From assembly GCA_022495995.1 (NCBI GenBank), contig JAFEMH010005396.1, forward strand, positions 100,690 through 164,689: a DNA stretch of 64,000 nucleotides, read 5' to 3'. This DNA comes from Adenophora triphylla var. japonica. Its lineage: Eukaryota > Streptophyta > Magnoliopsida > Asterales > Campanulaceae. A program made the position numbers and the translations under genes. Numbering within the stretch: the first letter of the stretch is position 1; every line of letters starts with the position of its first letter. Below the pieces are notes generated by a model. It had not been told where the DNA came from, did no database searches, and saw only the letters and a program-made list of their open reading frames with translations. Below, piece by piece: positions 30,833 through 42,754 of this stretch.

Positions 30833-33776
30833 ATGTCGACGTCCTCTGAGAAATTTGTGCAGCCGGCAATTCCAAAATTCGATGGCTACTACGATTTCTG
30901 GTCGATGACGATGGAGAATTTTCTCAGAAGCAGAGAACTGTGGAGCTTGGTGGAGGAAGGAATTCCGACAGCGGCCGTCGGAACAACACCAGCCAGTGAA
31001 GCACAGAGAAGAGCGGTGGAAGAGGCCAAACTCAAGGACTTGAAGGTCAAGAATTTTCTGTTTCAGGCCATCGACAGAGAGATCCTGGAAACAATTCTTG
31101 ACAAGAATACCTCTAAGGCGATTTGGGAATCAATGAAGAAGAAATACCAAGGGTCTACGAAGGTTAAGAGAGCGCAACTTCAGGCCCTAAGAAAGGAGTT
31201 TGAGCTTCTTGCCATGAAGGAAGGAGAAAAAGTCGATAGCTTTCTGGGAAGGACATTGGCGGTGGTGAACAAGATGAAGAGCAACGGGGAGACGATGGAA
31301 CAGAGTACCATTGTGAGTAAGATTCTCAGATCTCTAACATCAAAATTCAATTACGTGGTCTGCTCAATTGAGGAGTCGAATGATTTGAGCACCATGAGTA
31401 TTGATGAACTATACGGGAGTCTGTTGGTTCATGAAGGACGAATTTGGGGACAACAAGAAGAAGAACAGGTGCTGAAAGTGTCTCAAGACGAAAGGCCAAG
31501 CAGAGGAAGAGGTCGTGGAAGTTTTAGAGGAGGTCGTGGCAGAGGACGAGGAAGAATCGCCACAAACAAGGCACTAATTGAGTGCTTTAAGTGTCATAAT
31601 CTGGGACATTTTCAATACGAATGTCCAGAATGGGAGAGAAAGGCGAATTATGCAGAATTAGAAGAAGATGAGGAGGTGCTACTAATGGCTTACGTGGAGC
31701 TGAACAATGCAAACAAAGAAGATGCCTGGTTTCTTGACTCAGGTTGCAGCAACCACATGACGGGGAACAAGGAATGGTTTTGCAACCTGGAAGGTGATTT
31801 CAACAGAACCGTGAAGCTTAGGAATGACATGACACTGTCGGTGGTGGCTAAAGGGAGCATAAGAGTGCAAGTGGATGGTATTACTCAGGTCATATCTGAT
31901 GTTTACTATGTACCTAAACTCAGAAATAATCTTCTAAGCATGGGTCAGCTTCAAGAGAAGGGGTTAGCGATTCTAATACAAAATGGGACCTGCAAGGTAT
32001 TCTATCCGGGTAAAGGAGTGATTATGCAGACCAGAATGAGTAGAAATCGAATGTTCTATCTCCTAGCATCCAAATCGCTAAAGAATTCTATGTGTCTACA
32101 AACTAAGATAGTGGAGAAAGAAGCTCATTTGTGGCACTGTCGGTTTGGACATCTTAATCATGATGGATTAAGAATGCTGGCTCACAAGAATATGGTGGTT
32201 GGTCTCCCTGCGTTGAAGACTTCTAAGGAGAAATGTCAGACTTGCATCATTGGAAAGCAGCACAGAGGTTCAATGCCAAAGAAAAGTTTATGGAGAGCGT
32301 CAAAACCACTTCAGCTGATACATTCAGACATCTGCGGTCCTATCACACCAGCTTCACACAGTGATAAGAGGTATATTCTAAGTTTTATTGATGACTTCTC
32401 TCGTAAAACATGGATTTACTTCTTATTTGAAAAATCAGAGGCGTTTACTATTTTTAAGAACATTAAAGCTGGTGTTGAGAAAGAGATAGGAGCAGTTGTA
32501 GCCTGTTTGAGAACTGATCGTGGCGGAGAATTCAATTCAATTGAATTTGGAGAATTTTGTAAGGCTCAAGGCATCAATAGACAGTTAACTGCAGCCTACA
32601 CGCCTCAACAAAATGGAGTTGCAGAGAGGAAAAATAGGAACATCATGAATGCAGTGCGCTCAATGTTGAGCGAGAGACAAGTGCCGAAGAACTTCTGGTC
32701 AGAAGCCGCAAAGTGGAGTGTACATATACAAAATCGCAGCCCAACTGCTGCACTTGAAGACACAACCCCGGAGGAAGCATGGAGTGGAACAAAATCGGTG
32801 GTAGATTATTTTCGAGTTTTTGGGTGTATTGCGCATGTACATGTGCCAGATCAGAGACGGATCAAGCTGGACGATAAGAGTAAGAAATGTGTTTTCTTGG
32901 GAGTAAGTGATGAGTCAAAGGCCTGGTGGTTATATGATCCTATTGCTAAGAAGATTGTGGTTAGTAAAGATGTCATCTTTGAGGAAGAAAAAGGTTGGGA
33001 CTGGGAAAAATCTGAAGGGGAGATTAAAAAGGACACGTTAGAATGTGAAGATGAGACAGACCGACACGAAGAAGAAGAAAGTGCAGGAGCCAATTCTGCA
33101 GCAAGTCCTAATGGTGAATCACATGGAGCCAGTAGTTCGATTGTTGCGCAGCCAGTTGTCCGAGCCAGTGTGCGTGCGAGAAAAACACCAACCTACTTGG
33201 CGGATTATGAGGTAGGAGAAAATCTGGAAGCGTTAATGATGATGTTGATGGTTATAGAGGAAGAAGAAAATATGGAAGCGTTAATGATGATGTTGATGGT
33301 TGCAGAGAATGATCCAACTCGGTTTGAGGATGCTGAGAAACAGAAGATTTGGAGAGAAGCAATGATGAGAGAGATAGAATCAATTGAAAAAAATCAAACC
33401 TGGGAACTCACGGTGTTACCTGAAGGCGTGAAACCCATTGGAGTCAAGTGGGTGTACAAAACCAAGCTGAATGAAGATGGAAAGGTAGAGAAGTATAAAG
33501 CCAGGTTAGTGGCTAAAGGCTATGCACAGAGTTATGGTGTTGATTACACGGAGGTGTTTGCTCCGGTGGCAAGGTTGGATACAGTTCGAACAATTCTGGC
33601 AGTAGCAGCACAATCAAGTTGGGAAGTGTTCCAGCTTGATGTTAAGAGTGCCTTCTTACATGGTGAACTCAAGGAAGATGCATATGTTAACCAGCCTGAA
33701 GGATTCGTACAAAGGGGAGAAGAAGAGAAAGTTTATAAGTTGAAGAAGGCACTGTACGGTCTCAAGCAGGCGCCGC
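30833..33776 (+). pseudogene. Copia C3 gag-pol, first part (gag to reverse transcriptase)
   Basis: About 981 open codons start at ATG 30833. In order: gag ([20 protein letters not shown] and a UBN2-type body), an RG-rich stretch, one zinc knuckle ([14 protein letters not shown]), protease ([13 protein letters not shown]), GAG-pre-integrase ([15 protein letters not shown]), integrase core ([31 protein letters not shown]), and reverse transcriptase start ([45 protein letters not shown]). It ends at LYGLKQAP where element T inserted. A 48-base in-frame duplication (EALMMMLMV twice, 33227-33322) lies in the linker before the reverse transcriptase. The frame has no other defect, which points to a fairly young insertion. 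Confidence 0.93.
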
Positions 33777-34007
33777 TGTGATGATGTTGCCATTTCGCGG
33801 GAAAAATTCGGTTTTTGCGTTTCTTTGAAAAACCAAATAAAACCGGAAAAAAACGGAGTCGCCACGCCATTTTAATTTTGAGGGCCAAAACTTTGAAAAA
33901 AGCCCGAGATCAGAGATTTAGGTTCGGAGGTCATGTTACGCGTCGGGAAGGACGTTAGTGTGCACCCGACGCGCCTCGTAAAAACGAGTCTTCCAAGCTG
34001 AAAATCA

Positions 34008-34043
<36 letters not shown>

Positions 34044-35536
34044 GGCCAAAATAAGTTGAAACTCAGAAAAGTAAAAATTGGGATATCTTTTTAAGACTTT
34101 AAACTGATCCCATGATTTTTTGGAAGATTTTTGGATTGAGATTTGGTACTCAAAAGACCTTTTGAAGTTGAGAGCCATTTCTGCCAGAATGAAAAAGGCA
34201 GTGGACCTTTGATTTTAAAAGGGATTCAAGGGTCTTAAAACTTCATAATCTGGATGAACTCAGAGAATGAAAGTTGTTCTAGACACCTTAAATAAAGTTT
34301 GTGCGAAGGAATTTTCCATTTTGGAGAAGGTTTGAGGGGTCAAAACCTTCTGGAAACCTCAGATATGAGATCTGGATTCCCAGAAGCTGATGAACTAGCC
34401 TCTGAAAGAAAATTTGAAAAGAGGAGTTTTACTCACCCAAAAAATAAGGTAAAAATATGTCTGGAAAGCTCTGGATGTTGGCTACAAAAAGTGTTTTGTA
34501 GTCAACACCAAATTCCAAGTTCATCTGTGTCCAAAAATTAAGACCATGGACTGGGGTCTGAGAAAATTGCTACTGGACAGCAACTTCTCAAGAAAGAAAA
34601 TATGATTTTAAGGGGGGTTTTGCATCCATGCTTGTCCCCATTTCCCTAGGTTTTGGTTAGTGATCACTAGACATTTTAGTGGTGAATCAACTATACCAAA
34701 CCATCCTTGGGGTACATTAGGACTAAGCATTTCATTTGCTTGGGAAGGGGAATTTTATCCTTTGAAATCAAGATTTAGTGCTTGAAAATGGTTTTTTAGG
34801 GTTTTGAAAGTGCATTTTTGCAAGTAAGCAAGAAAAGCTTTGAAAATAATGTTGATCTTTGTAGAAGATCATCCATGGAAGATGGTCTTCCATGGTGATC
34901 TTCTTAGATCTAAAGAAAGAAGATGAAAGAACTACATTTTGTAGTTTGAAGATGCATGCATGGATGAGATTTAGGGTTAGGAAGAGGAGGGTTTACCAAT
35001 CTTCCTTGTGTTCTTGAGTGTTTGGCTTGAGTGTATGAGTGTTTAGGGCTTTAATATGAGAGTGAGTGGATGAGTATGAGTTGGGAAAGATTGGAGAGAA
35101 AATGGTGACAATTCAAGTGAATTCTCACCGTTTTCTCTCTATATTTCGCCGAGGTTCGGTGCAATTGTGTTCTTCCTTTTTCATTTTTGTATTTGGAGGG
35201 CTCAATTTATAGCCCTCTGAAAATGCAAAGGTATCCGCGCGGATAGGTCCGGGCGGCGTGCCTTGTTCATTAAATGCGGCTTCGGCTTTGGACAAGAAGA
35301 ATATTTCTTTTTGAAATTCAAATTAGGCCGGTTTATGTTTCCAGCATTGCTATATTTTGTTTTCTTCTTTTGTTTTTCTTTTTGAGATTCTTTTTAAGGT
35401 TTAACCTTAAATAACAATGCCCATTTTACCCTCACTTTGTTAGAAATGTTAGGATAGTTAGGACTTGTTAGAAATGTTATAACTTTCGTTAATTTTCTAA
35501 CGAAAATTCTAACAAGCTCAAATTGGAGCACTTACG
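33777..35536 (-). repeat. 3' LTR of element T, about 1.76 kb
   Basis: It matches 50451-52205 closely throughout. On the minus strand a TATA-like CTATAAATTG lies at about 35202-35211 and in the other LTR at about 51865-51874, which supports minus transcription. A (GT)n tract at 34009-34042 is about ten bases longer than in the other LTR. Confidence 0.9.
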
Positions 35537-35903
35537 GTAGCCCTCGGCGACGGCGCTTTCGAAGGAAGCGGGGTCGTCGATAAGAGTAAGGCTCCATATT
35601 TGGCGGGATGATCGAGTGATCGGGTGGTGAACCTAGCGATAGGCTACCTACGTATCCCGAATGGGAATCGAAGCCGATCGTAGTTCGGGTCTTTGACCAC
35701 AGGAGATGATGGCGTTTTAGGTGCCTCGAACCCGATGAGCGAGTTCTACGGTCGTTTCTTGGAAAGAAACTTCTGCTTGGGGATAAGAGATGACCATTTT
35801 TGGTCGATGGCTATCCGCTCTGCTGGGGATAGGAATGACCATTTTTGGTCGACGGGTATCCGCTTCTTTGAGGATGATTGCGATTTATCGCTCTTCTAGT
35901 GAT
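35537..35903. other. Post-LTR region of T with a small duplication
   Basis: ATGACCATTTTTGGTCGA occurs twice about 48 bases apart (near 35788 and 35836). The motif GATAGGCTACCTACGTATCC at about 35638 recurs at about 36191 on the other side of the first tandem array. No coding frame is recognised. Confidence 0.6.
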
Positions 35904-36115
35904 AGCGTCTTAGGTGCCTCGAACCTTGAAGATGGCGTTTTAGGTGCCTCGAACCTTGGAGATGGCTTTTTAGGTGCCTCGGACCTTGGAGATGGCGTTT
36001 TAGGTGCCTCGAACCTTGGGGATGGCGTTTTAGGTGCCTCGAACCCTGGGTGATGATGGCTTTTTAGGTGCCTCGGTCCTTAATGATGATGGCTTTTTAG
36101 GCGCCTCAGACCTTA
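35904..36115. repeat. ~30-bp tandem array, about seven copies
   Basis: Units of the form GGCGTTTTAGGTGCCTCGAA followed by CCTTGGAGAT repeat with periods of 30-33 bases. The last copies diverge (GGCGCCTCAGACC). Confidence 0.9.
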
Positions 36116-36362
36116 ATTTGGAATGGCCTTTCGGTGGACTTCGTCTGGCTGCTTGCCGAAGGAGAGGGTGACCGTTTTGGTCGAGGGTTTGGACCTAATG
36201 ATAGGCTACCTACGTATCCCTAGTGGGAATCAAGCCCTTTCGTAGTTCGAGTACTACTCGAGATTCCGTTGGCTTTTGGGATTCCGTTAACTTTCTTTGG
36301 GGATTTCGTTAGCCTTTCTTGGGGAAAATCGAGACGTATTCGTGCAGGAAATCGGTCTTACG

Positions 36363-37090
36363 TTTTTGCCGGGGATGATTTTGATGAAAGATACGGGATC
36401 TCGTTATCTTTCTCGGGGCACTCGGTCTTACGTTTGGCTAGGGGATAATTTTGATGAAAGATACGGAATCTCGTTATCTTTCTCAGGTCACTCGGTCTTA
36501 CGTTTGACTGCCGGGGGCAATTTTGATGAAAGATACGGGATCTCGTTATCTTTCTCGGGGCACTCGGTCTTACGTTTTACTGCCGGGGGTAATTTTAATG
36601 AAAGATACGGGATCTTGTTATCTTTCTCGGGGCACTCGGTCTTACGTTTGGCTAGGGGCAATTTTGATGAAAGATACGGGATCTCGTTATCTTTCTCGGG
36701 GCACTCGGTCTTACGTTTGGCTAGGGGTAATTTTGATGAAAGATACGGGATCTCGTTATCTTTCTCGGGGCACTCGGTCTTACGTTTGGCTAGGGGTAAT
36801 TTTGATGAAAGATACGGGATCTCGTTATCTTTCTCGGGGCACTCGGTCTTACGTTTGACTGCCGGGGGTAATTTTGATGAAAGATACGAGATTTCGTTAT
36901 CTTTCTCGGGGCACTCGGTCTTACGTTTGGACTAGGGGTAATTTTGATGAAAGATACGAGATTTCGTTATCTTTCTCGGGGCACTCGGTCTTACGTTTTA
37001 CTGCCGGGAATGATTTTGATGAAAGATACGAGATTTCGTTATCTTTCTCGGGGCACTCGGTCTTACGTTTGACTGCCGGGAAGGATTTTC
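36363..37090. repeat. ~70-bp tandem array, ten copies plus a partial one
   Basis: The unit contains TTTTGATGAAAGATACGGG, TCTCGTTATCTTTCTCGG and GGCACTCGGTCTTACGTT. The word GAAAGATACG occurs ten times between about 36385 and 37030. Two alternating spacers (TGGCTAGGGG and TGACTGCCGGGG) give unit lengths of about 68-73. The array stays open in more than one frame, giving repetitive ORFs that I do not treat as genes. Confidence 0.92.
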
Positions 37091-37373
37091 TTGACAAGGG
37101 GCTGACTTTGGTTAGCTTTGTTAACTCTGTCAAGTTGGGGACTCGAATTGCGAGTCACGAAATTTTAAGGGGCAAAAGGGTCATTTTGACCACGACAATC
37201 CTCATCCGCGCGGGCGGGAATGGAAAGTCGTGGGTATTAATGGGGCCAACGCCCTTCTTCTTCCTCGGTCCAATTTTTGAATTGCCGAGAGAGAGGAGAC
37301 GAAGCGAGGAGAACAGCCATTTTTGGCCCTAGAAGCTTCAAAATTCGTCCGTTTTCTTCAATTTTTCAAGCAA

Positions 37374-40184
37374 TGGAACACGGGGAAGGCGCTTTTCAAG
37401 GCCAAGGACGTGGTCCCATAGCGGAGAGGCGATTGGAGCTCGTCCGGATGAGGAGGCATTACAACCTCTCGCAATCGGTTACGGAGGAGCATTATCCCGA
37501 TGCTTGGCAACATTGGGCTTCGGATCCGCATCTCCGAACGGTATACTTTGAAACCCTTTGATCCCTTTGTTGATTTCTTGTTTGAAAATTTTGGGTGATT
37601 TTTTGAAATTTTTTTTTTTGAAAATTCGATGATTGATATTCTTGGCTTTGAATTTTGATTTTGATGCTTTGCATGTTGTAATGAGTATATGAGTAACCCA
37701 AAATGTGCATTTTGCTTGGGAAAAAGAATTGGCATTTTTGCCACATTTTTTTTTTTCGATTCGAAAATTATATGTGAAAATTCGAAGAATTGTGATTTTT
37801 TTTTTTTGAAATCGAATATTGCATGTTGATGATGATGATGGTTTTTTTTTTTTTTGAAATTGAATTTTGATATGATGATGCAATGCATGCATTTTGTTTG
37901 GAAAGAATGGGCATTTTGCCAATATGAGATGTATGTATGTTTAGGATTTTTTTTTTTGAAAAGTGGGACGGATTTTTCCTCCCGTTGCATGTAAGATGGA
38001 TGATATGCATGTATGCATTTTTTTTTTGTTGAAAATGGGACGGAGTTTTTACTTCCGTAGGAATGCATTTTTTTTTTTGATGAATGCATTGGGACTTGCT
38101 GAAAATTGTTTTATTTCATGCGAGAAAAATGGGGCTATGCTCATTGTCTTTGTTATCTTTGTCGAATTTTTTTTAATGTAAATGCAAATGCAATCTTTTG
38201 ACATTTTCTCTCTCCTTTTTTTTTACGGGCGGACACCGTTTTGTGACGGAGCGAGTGAACAAAATGAAGACTCGAGGATCGGTGGAGTACGTGATTGACT
38301 TGTGGGACCGGCTTCCGAATGCGGGCCGAGGAGCTTTGTCGAGTCAGAGACGGATCGTTGTTGAGACGGGGCTCACGGGAGTTCGTCGAGTGCTTGAGGG
38401 GACTGGTCAAGTTCCCTAAGAGCAAGGGCTTGATGTTCGCTCTAGCGCGGCATTGGTGGGATGCGACCCACACATTCCACTTCTTACGGGGCGAGGCGGC
38501 GTTACGCCTTCGACTATGCTTTGCGATCACGGGTGTCCTTCAATGGACGCGGCATTGAGTGGAGAGATGGCTACGGTGACGCGGACTGCGGGATCTTCTT
38601 GGATTTTCCCTATTCCCAAAAAGGGGATGGGGATGGAGTATGCCGTGGTCTACGGTAAGATTGTGGAGACCATCGCGAGTTACGAGGCTGGGGAGGATAG
38701 GTTTAGCGCCGAAGCGGTGCTAGGTCCTTCCCGTGGTTTACTTTCTCGAGCACGCTCTTTGGTCATCTTTGAGGGACGGCGGTCTTTGCCTTCTTTGAGG
38801 TCCTTGGAGGACATGGAGACGGTTGGAGATATTTCTGGGGAGGCCGGGTGGTGAGCTGTACTTCGCTCTTGATAGATACAGCCGGAAGGCTGTGAGCTCC
38901 TTGTACTGCTTCGAGTTTGCTCTGGAGGTATAAGCTCTCTTTTTGCTTTCCCACGCACTTCTTTTTTTTGCACTTGGATTGATTCGATCTTTGCCTTTGG
39001 CAGGTATGGGCGCTGGAGTTCTTCCACGTCACGGTGTGGAGCGGCTGAGGCGTACGTCGGGCGTATCCGGCCATGCGATCTTGGTCCAAGCATGCCCGGG
39101 AGAAGATAAGCTCCGGGGCGTACGACTCTCGAGTACGCGGATTGCCTTCCTTTGACGGAGGCCGAGACGGATGAGGGGATGATATTCTTCCCACAGGATC
39201 GCTTTGAGGTAGCGCAGTGAAGGGCGCCGAGATACGGGCGGTGCGGCGGAGGATTTTGAGGGTCGACTTGCGATGCATATTATACGGGAGAGAGGGTGAC
39301 GCGCCGGCATGGCGTGAACTCGCCTTTGAGGACACCGGTGGAGCCTCCCGCCGATATGATGCACCCGAGCGATCGGTCCGTGACTGGGATGATTACAGAA
39401 GCGAGTCGGCACTTCTCGGACTTCGTGGCGATTGAGCCGTATGCGGCGTTCGTCTTGAGGAGGCGAGGATGCCTCGGGTTTTGGATAGGGAGGGGCTTGG
39501 GATCCCGCGGTACCCTCGGACGGATTTTTCCTATATCCGGGACGGGAGTCCGATTGAGGGTGCGAATCCCTCGGCCGGCGACTTCCACGAGCTTTCCGGC
39601 CTCGTCCGGGTATGAAGAGTATGGCTTCACCTTTTCCCCTTCTTTTCTTTCTTTTGTTTCATCATCTTTAGCATCACCTCTTTTTTTTTGACGCTTTTGC
39701 TTTTGTGCGGTTTACGGAGGTGGTCGTCGAGAAGGCGACGAAGCAAGTGATCGGGGCTAAGAGATTCATACGGAGGATGGTTGCTTGCGGGGCACCTCGG
39801 GCTAGGGCGAGAGACCACGGCCGGCACTGTCCGACGGGAGGCTTCTCCTATTCCCTCGGAGACTTCTTCCGAGACCCCTCTTTCTCCTCTCATTGATCAC
39901 CGCGCGGCCTTTGCCTTCGGATCACGTCATTCTTGGGGATCCGTACGGGCGGGGACACGTGCGGCATGGTGGGTCGTCTCCGTATGTTCGGGAGTCGGAC
40001 GCCTTCACCTTCGGATTCGATTTCTTCGGGGATGCAGGTTTACCCTATCGAGTGTGCCGGTTGGTCCCGACGAGCCTCTTTACGGAGATGAGGACGATTA
40101 CGAGCCAGAGACTTTCGGGGCTCTGACGAGGCGGGCCCGAGCCGCAAGAGGGCCGAGGGACGGACGTCGGGCGCGGGGATTCTG
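37374..40184 (+). pseudogene. Antisense accessory ORF of T: plant mobile domain-like protein, spliced and frameshifted
   Basis: A first exon from ATG 37374 encodes MEHGEGAFQGQGRGP and EEHYPDAWQHWASDPHLRT, then reaches a GTATAC donor at 37541. A T-rich intron follows, and coding resumes after TTTTTTTACGG at about 38229 (the acceptor reads CGG where CAG is expected). Downstream, in shifting frames, come LVKFPKSKGLMFALARHWWD and ATHTFHF (about 38415-38480) and then VSFNGRGIEWRDGYGD (38533-38580). The ALxxxW-ATHTFH-GE pattern is that of the plant mobile domain found in MAIN/MAIL proteins and in some gypsy and Mutator elements. Weaker reading continues to about 40180. It is encoded opposite to gag-pol. 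Its role in the element is unknown, and frameshifts make it non-functional as assembled. Confidence 0.6.
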
Positions 40185-40716
40185 ATTGATTTTCTTTTGG
40201 GATTTTTTTTTTTTTTTTGAGATTGTACTTGTTTAGACAGATGCACATTTTTTGTAATAATTTAGGATTATTAATGCTTTTTTTTTTTTGGAATGTAATT
40301 ATTTAGGATTATTATGTAATGCAGTGTGAATGCAATGTTGCATGAGCCTTGTTTTTTTGCAAGGGTGTTAGTGTTTGGAATTTGGTTTGGGGAGGTTTTT
40401 TTTTTGCACGGTTTCGAGCAACCGGGACGAGAATATTCCTCTTTTGGTGTAGCGGCTTGGGCATTGCAGATTTTTACGATGAAAACAAACATGTCCGCGC
40501 GGAGGGGACATGCGTCGACAGTCCTTTGATTTTGCTTTAAATCTGGCTTTGCTTTATTTCAAATTCAAATATCTTCTTCAACCTCCGGTCCAAACGGACC
40601 ATTTTCGGGAGGAAGAGAGAAAAAACCATGGAAAACCTTAGAAAAGCTCCCTCAAAGTTATCCCAAGAATCCCAAATGTCATTTTTCAACAAGTTCAAGG
40701 ATTGGTCTAGGAAATT

Positions 40717-41736
40717 ATGCATGAGAGAAGGTCTTTCTTTGAAGAACGGTACAAGGTGAGGTGCTTGTGGTCTCTCAAAGAATTGGTTCCGGATTATGAC
40801 CTCTTAAGAGCTTCTTCTTCGTTTTGGGATACTAGAAGGCATGTCTTTTGCCTTTCCTTCAACGAGATTGTTCCGTATCGAAGAATTTCGGGCCTTGCTT
40901 GGAGGTCCGGAGGTGGAAGAGATAGCGGTCCCTTTGCCGGAGGGGCTTCTTTTCTTGACAGATTGTGCGTCCTCCTTCATCTTTCCTCGGAGGAAGCGCA
41001 AGGTATGATCCGCGGTCCCGATCATCTCGATATTTCCGGTCTTCCCGACAGATTTAGGGGCCTAGGCTTGGTGGATGATGCCTATTGGGATGCCTTTGCA
41101 CTTTGTATGTTTGGCACCCTGTTCATGGTCTATTCCTTTGGGATCTGCCATCGGTCTCTGCTGGATGTTGTCGTTCACTGTCGCACAGGCGAGAGATGTC
41201 GTTCCTTTGATTCTTGGGGAGACTTTTCATGCTCTCGACAGATTAGCTACCGGACGGCGGTACATGCACGGGGCAGCCCGTTTCTCTTGACCACTGTGGG
41301 CGATGGAGCGTTTGGGGTTCTTCGGGAAACCTACGATATGATCGAGCCTTGGACTTTTGCCGGGAGAGGTGTTGATGTAGATTTTGATGATCGGGGCTCG
41401 TGGGAGCGTTGGATGGCGGGTCGCCCGAGGCCCAGAAGATATCGAGATGGTTGGTGCCTCATTGGCGGGTGGAGACTCGCAGAGTGTTTCGGGGACGGGT
41501 CCCATGTGGTTATGCTTCCGGGGCTTTCTCGGTCCGGTTTCTACATTCCGGCTCTGGTCCTTAGACGGTTTGGCTTGGAGCGGGTTCCTTTGGAGGGCTT
41601 TGATGATGTAGCCACCGGGGTGGTGGCTCCTGTTTCCATGGATGATCCCTCGGTGTTTCCATTTCTTTCCCGAGCATGGAGGTATGATGCCTTTCCTCCT
41701 CGGGTCATTCTCGAGCGTCAGAGACCGGTGTTCTGA
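40717..41736 (+). CDS. Antisense accessory ORF of T: DUF7745-like protein, 339 codons
   Basis: A continuous frame begins MHERRSFFEERYKVRCLWSL. The layout of KELVPDYDLLRASSSFWDTR (charged helix, then a conserved FWD), a LGLVDDAYWDAFALCMFGTL block and the PFLLTTVGDGAFGVLRETYD block resembles DUF7745-type proteins from Ogre/Tat elements and related plant repeats. This is a pattern-level judgement without alignment. It is the only long intact frame in this part of T and lies opposite to gag-pol. The first in-frame Met is used as start; the preceding AT-rich tract could hold a promoter or an intron. It could be a captured host domain of unknown function. Confidence 0.45.
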   Translation: MHERRSFFEERYKVRCLWSLKELVPDYDLLRASSSFWDTRRHVFCLSFNEIVPYRRISGLAWRSGGGRDSGPFAGGASFLDRLCVLLHLSSEEAQGMIRGPDHLDISGLPDRFRGLGLVDDAYWDAFALCMFGTLFMVYSFGICHRSLLDVVVHCRTGERCRSFDSWGDFSCSRQISYRTAVHARGSPFLLTTVGDGAFGVLRETYDMIEPWTFAGRGVDVDFDDRGSWERWMAGRPRPRRYRDGWCLIGGWRLAECFGDGSHVVMLPGLSRSGFYIPALVLRRFGLERVPLEGFDDVATGVVAPVSMDDPSVFPFLSRAWRYDAFPPRVILERQRPVF

Positions 41737-42449
41737 CCACTTGGTACCTGGATTGGTACGAGAGGCATGCAGGAGAGACTCGAGGTGGCTATTTTGAGGC
41801 GGCGTGAGGCCATTATGGGTGCGGAGGTCCCGACATTTCGAGAGGAGGAGGGCCGAGGCGAGGCCAACCCTCGCGACGGGAGCGGAGACGGCGCGGCGAT
41901 TATGAGGCTTACGTCAAGAGACGGGAGAGGAGGGCTCCTATGCTACCGGCTAGGTTACGGGAGATGAGGGATGACGCTAGGGCTACTAAGGCCACGACAG
42001 AGGCGGTTTGATAGACCTGTCCCTATACCGAGCTTGGTAGGAGGAATACCGACATTTTTCCGGTTCGAAGAGAAAGACTCGGAGGGGAAGAAGAAGGGAG
42101 AGGCCGGTGCGAGTGGCTTGGAGTGACTACGAGGTTTCCGAGTATCCCTTTCTTGTCATGACGGACACATTAGTTTGATTATGTATCTTAGTTTTCTTTT
42201 AGCGGGTTGCCGGTTGTAGGAATGAATCGGGCTTAGACTCATCAAAGAGCTTTTAACTTGTAATGAATATTTGAATTGCTTTAGAGTTTTTCGAGACGCT
42301 TTCATGGTACGATCAATTGTATTGATGCCAAAGTATGGCTTTTATTTGTGTTTTAGACCGAACCGTTTCCGGTGCCTACGTTCCCCTCATTTTGAGGAGC
42401 TCGGGTCTTCGTAGTTCAACTTTGGTGAACTCTCTTTTTGTTTTTTGTT

Positions 42450-42680
42450 TTTTTGGTGCAACCCTGTTTTTACCTAGGCCGCCCTTTTCGGGTTTCTAAC
42501 CTAGTTGGGTATTACTCTTTTTAGCACTCTTTTTTTGTTGTTTTTTTTTGTTTTTTTTTGGTGCAACCTGTTTTTTACCTAGGCCGCCCTTTTCGGGTTT
42601 CTAACCTAGTTGGGTATTACTCTTTTAGCACTCTTTTTTGTTGTTTTTTTTTTTTTTTTTTTTGTTTTTTTTTACGCGTA
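42450..42680. repeat. ~109-bp tandem duplication with T-runs
   Basis: GGTGCAACC to TAGCACTCTTTTT, including CCTAGGCCGCCCTTTTCGGG, occurs twice (about 42455-42535 and 42560-42637). This separates the plus-strand accessory ORFs from the minus-strand integrase. Confidence 0.8.
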
Positions 42681-42754
42681 GTATCTGCGCGGCTTGTCAC
42701 CATTCACGGGTGTACAAAGGGATTCCCGTCGAGGTCTGCGAGTTGCATGGCTCC

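Noticed and set aside
36297..36935. 212-codon plus-strand ORF
   Set aside because: It is created by the 70-bp tandem array and has no start context or similarity.
35904..37090. Regular repeats that might suggest a CRISPR-like array
   Set aside because: Spacers between repeats are themselves repeated and the array lies inside a plant LTR element; it is a tandem satellite.
37358..38089. 243-codon minus-strand ORF rich in Lys and His
   Set aside because: It is the antisense of a T-rich intron of the plus-strand accessory ORF; lysine runs come from poly-T.
38680..39412. Three overlapping minus-strand ORFs of 127-190 codons
   Set aside because: They lie opposite the accessory ORF in GC-rich sequence, with biased composition and no recognisable domains.
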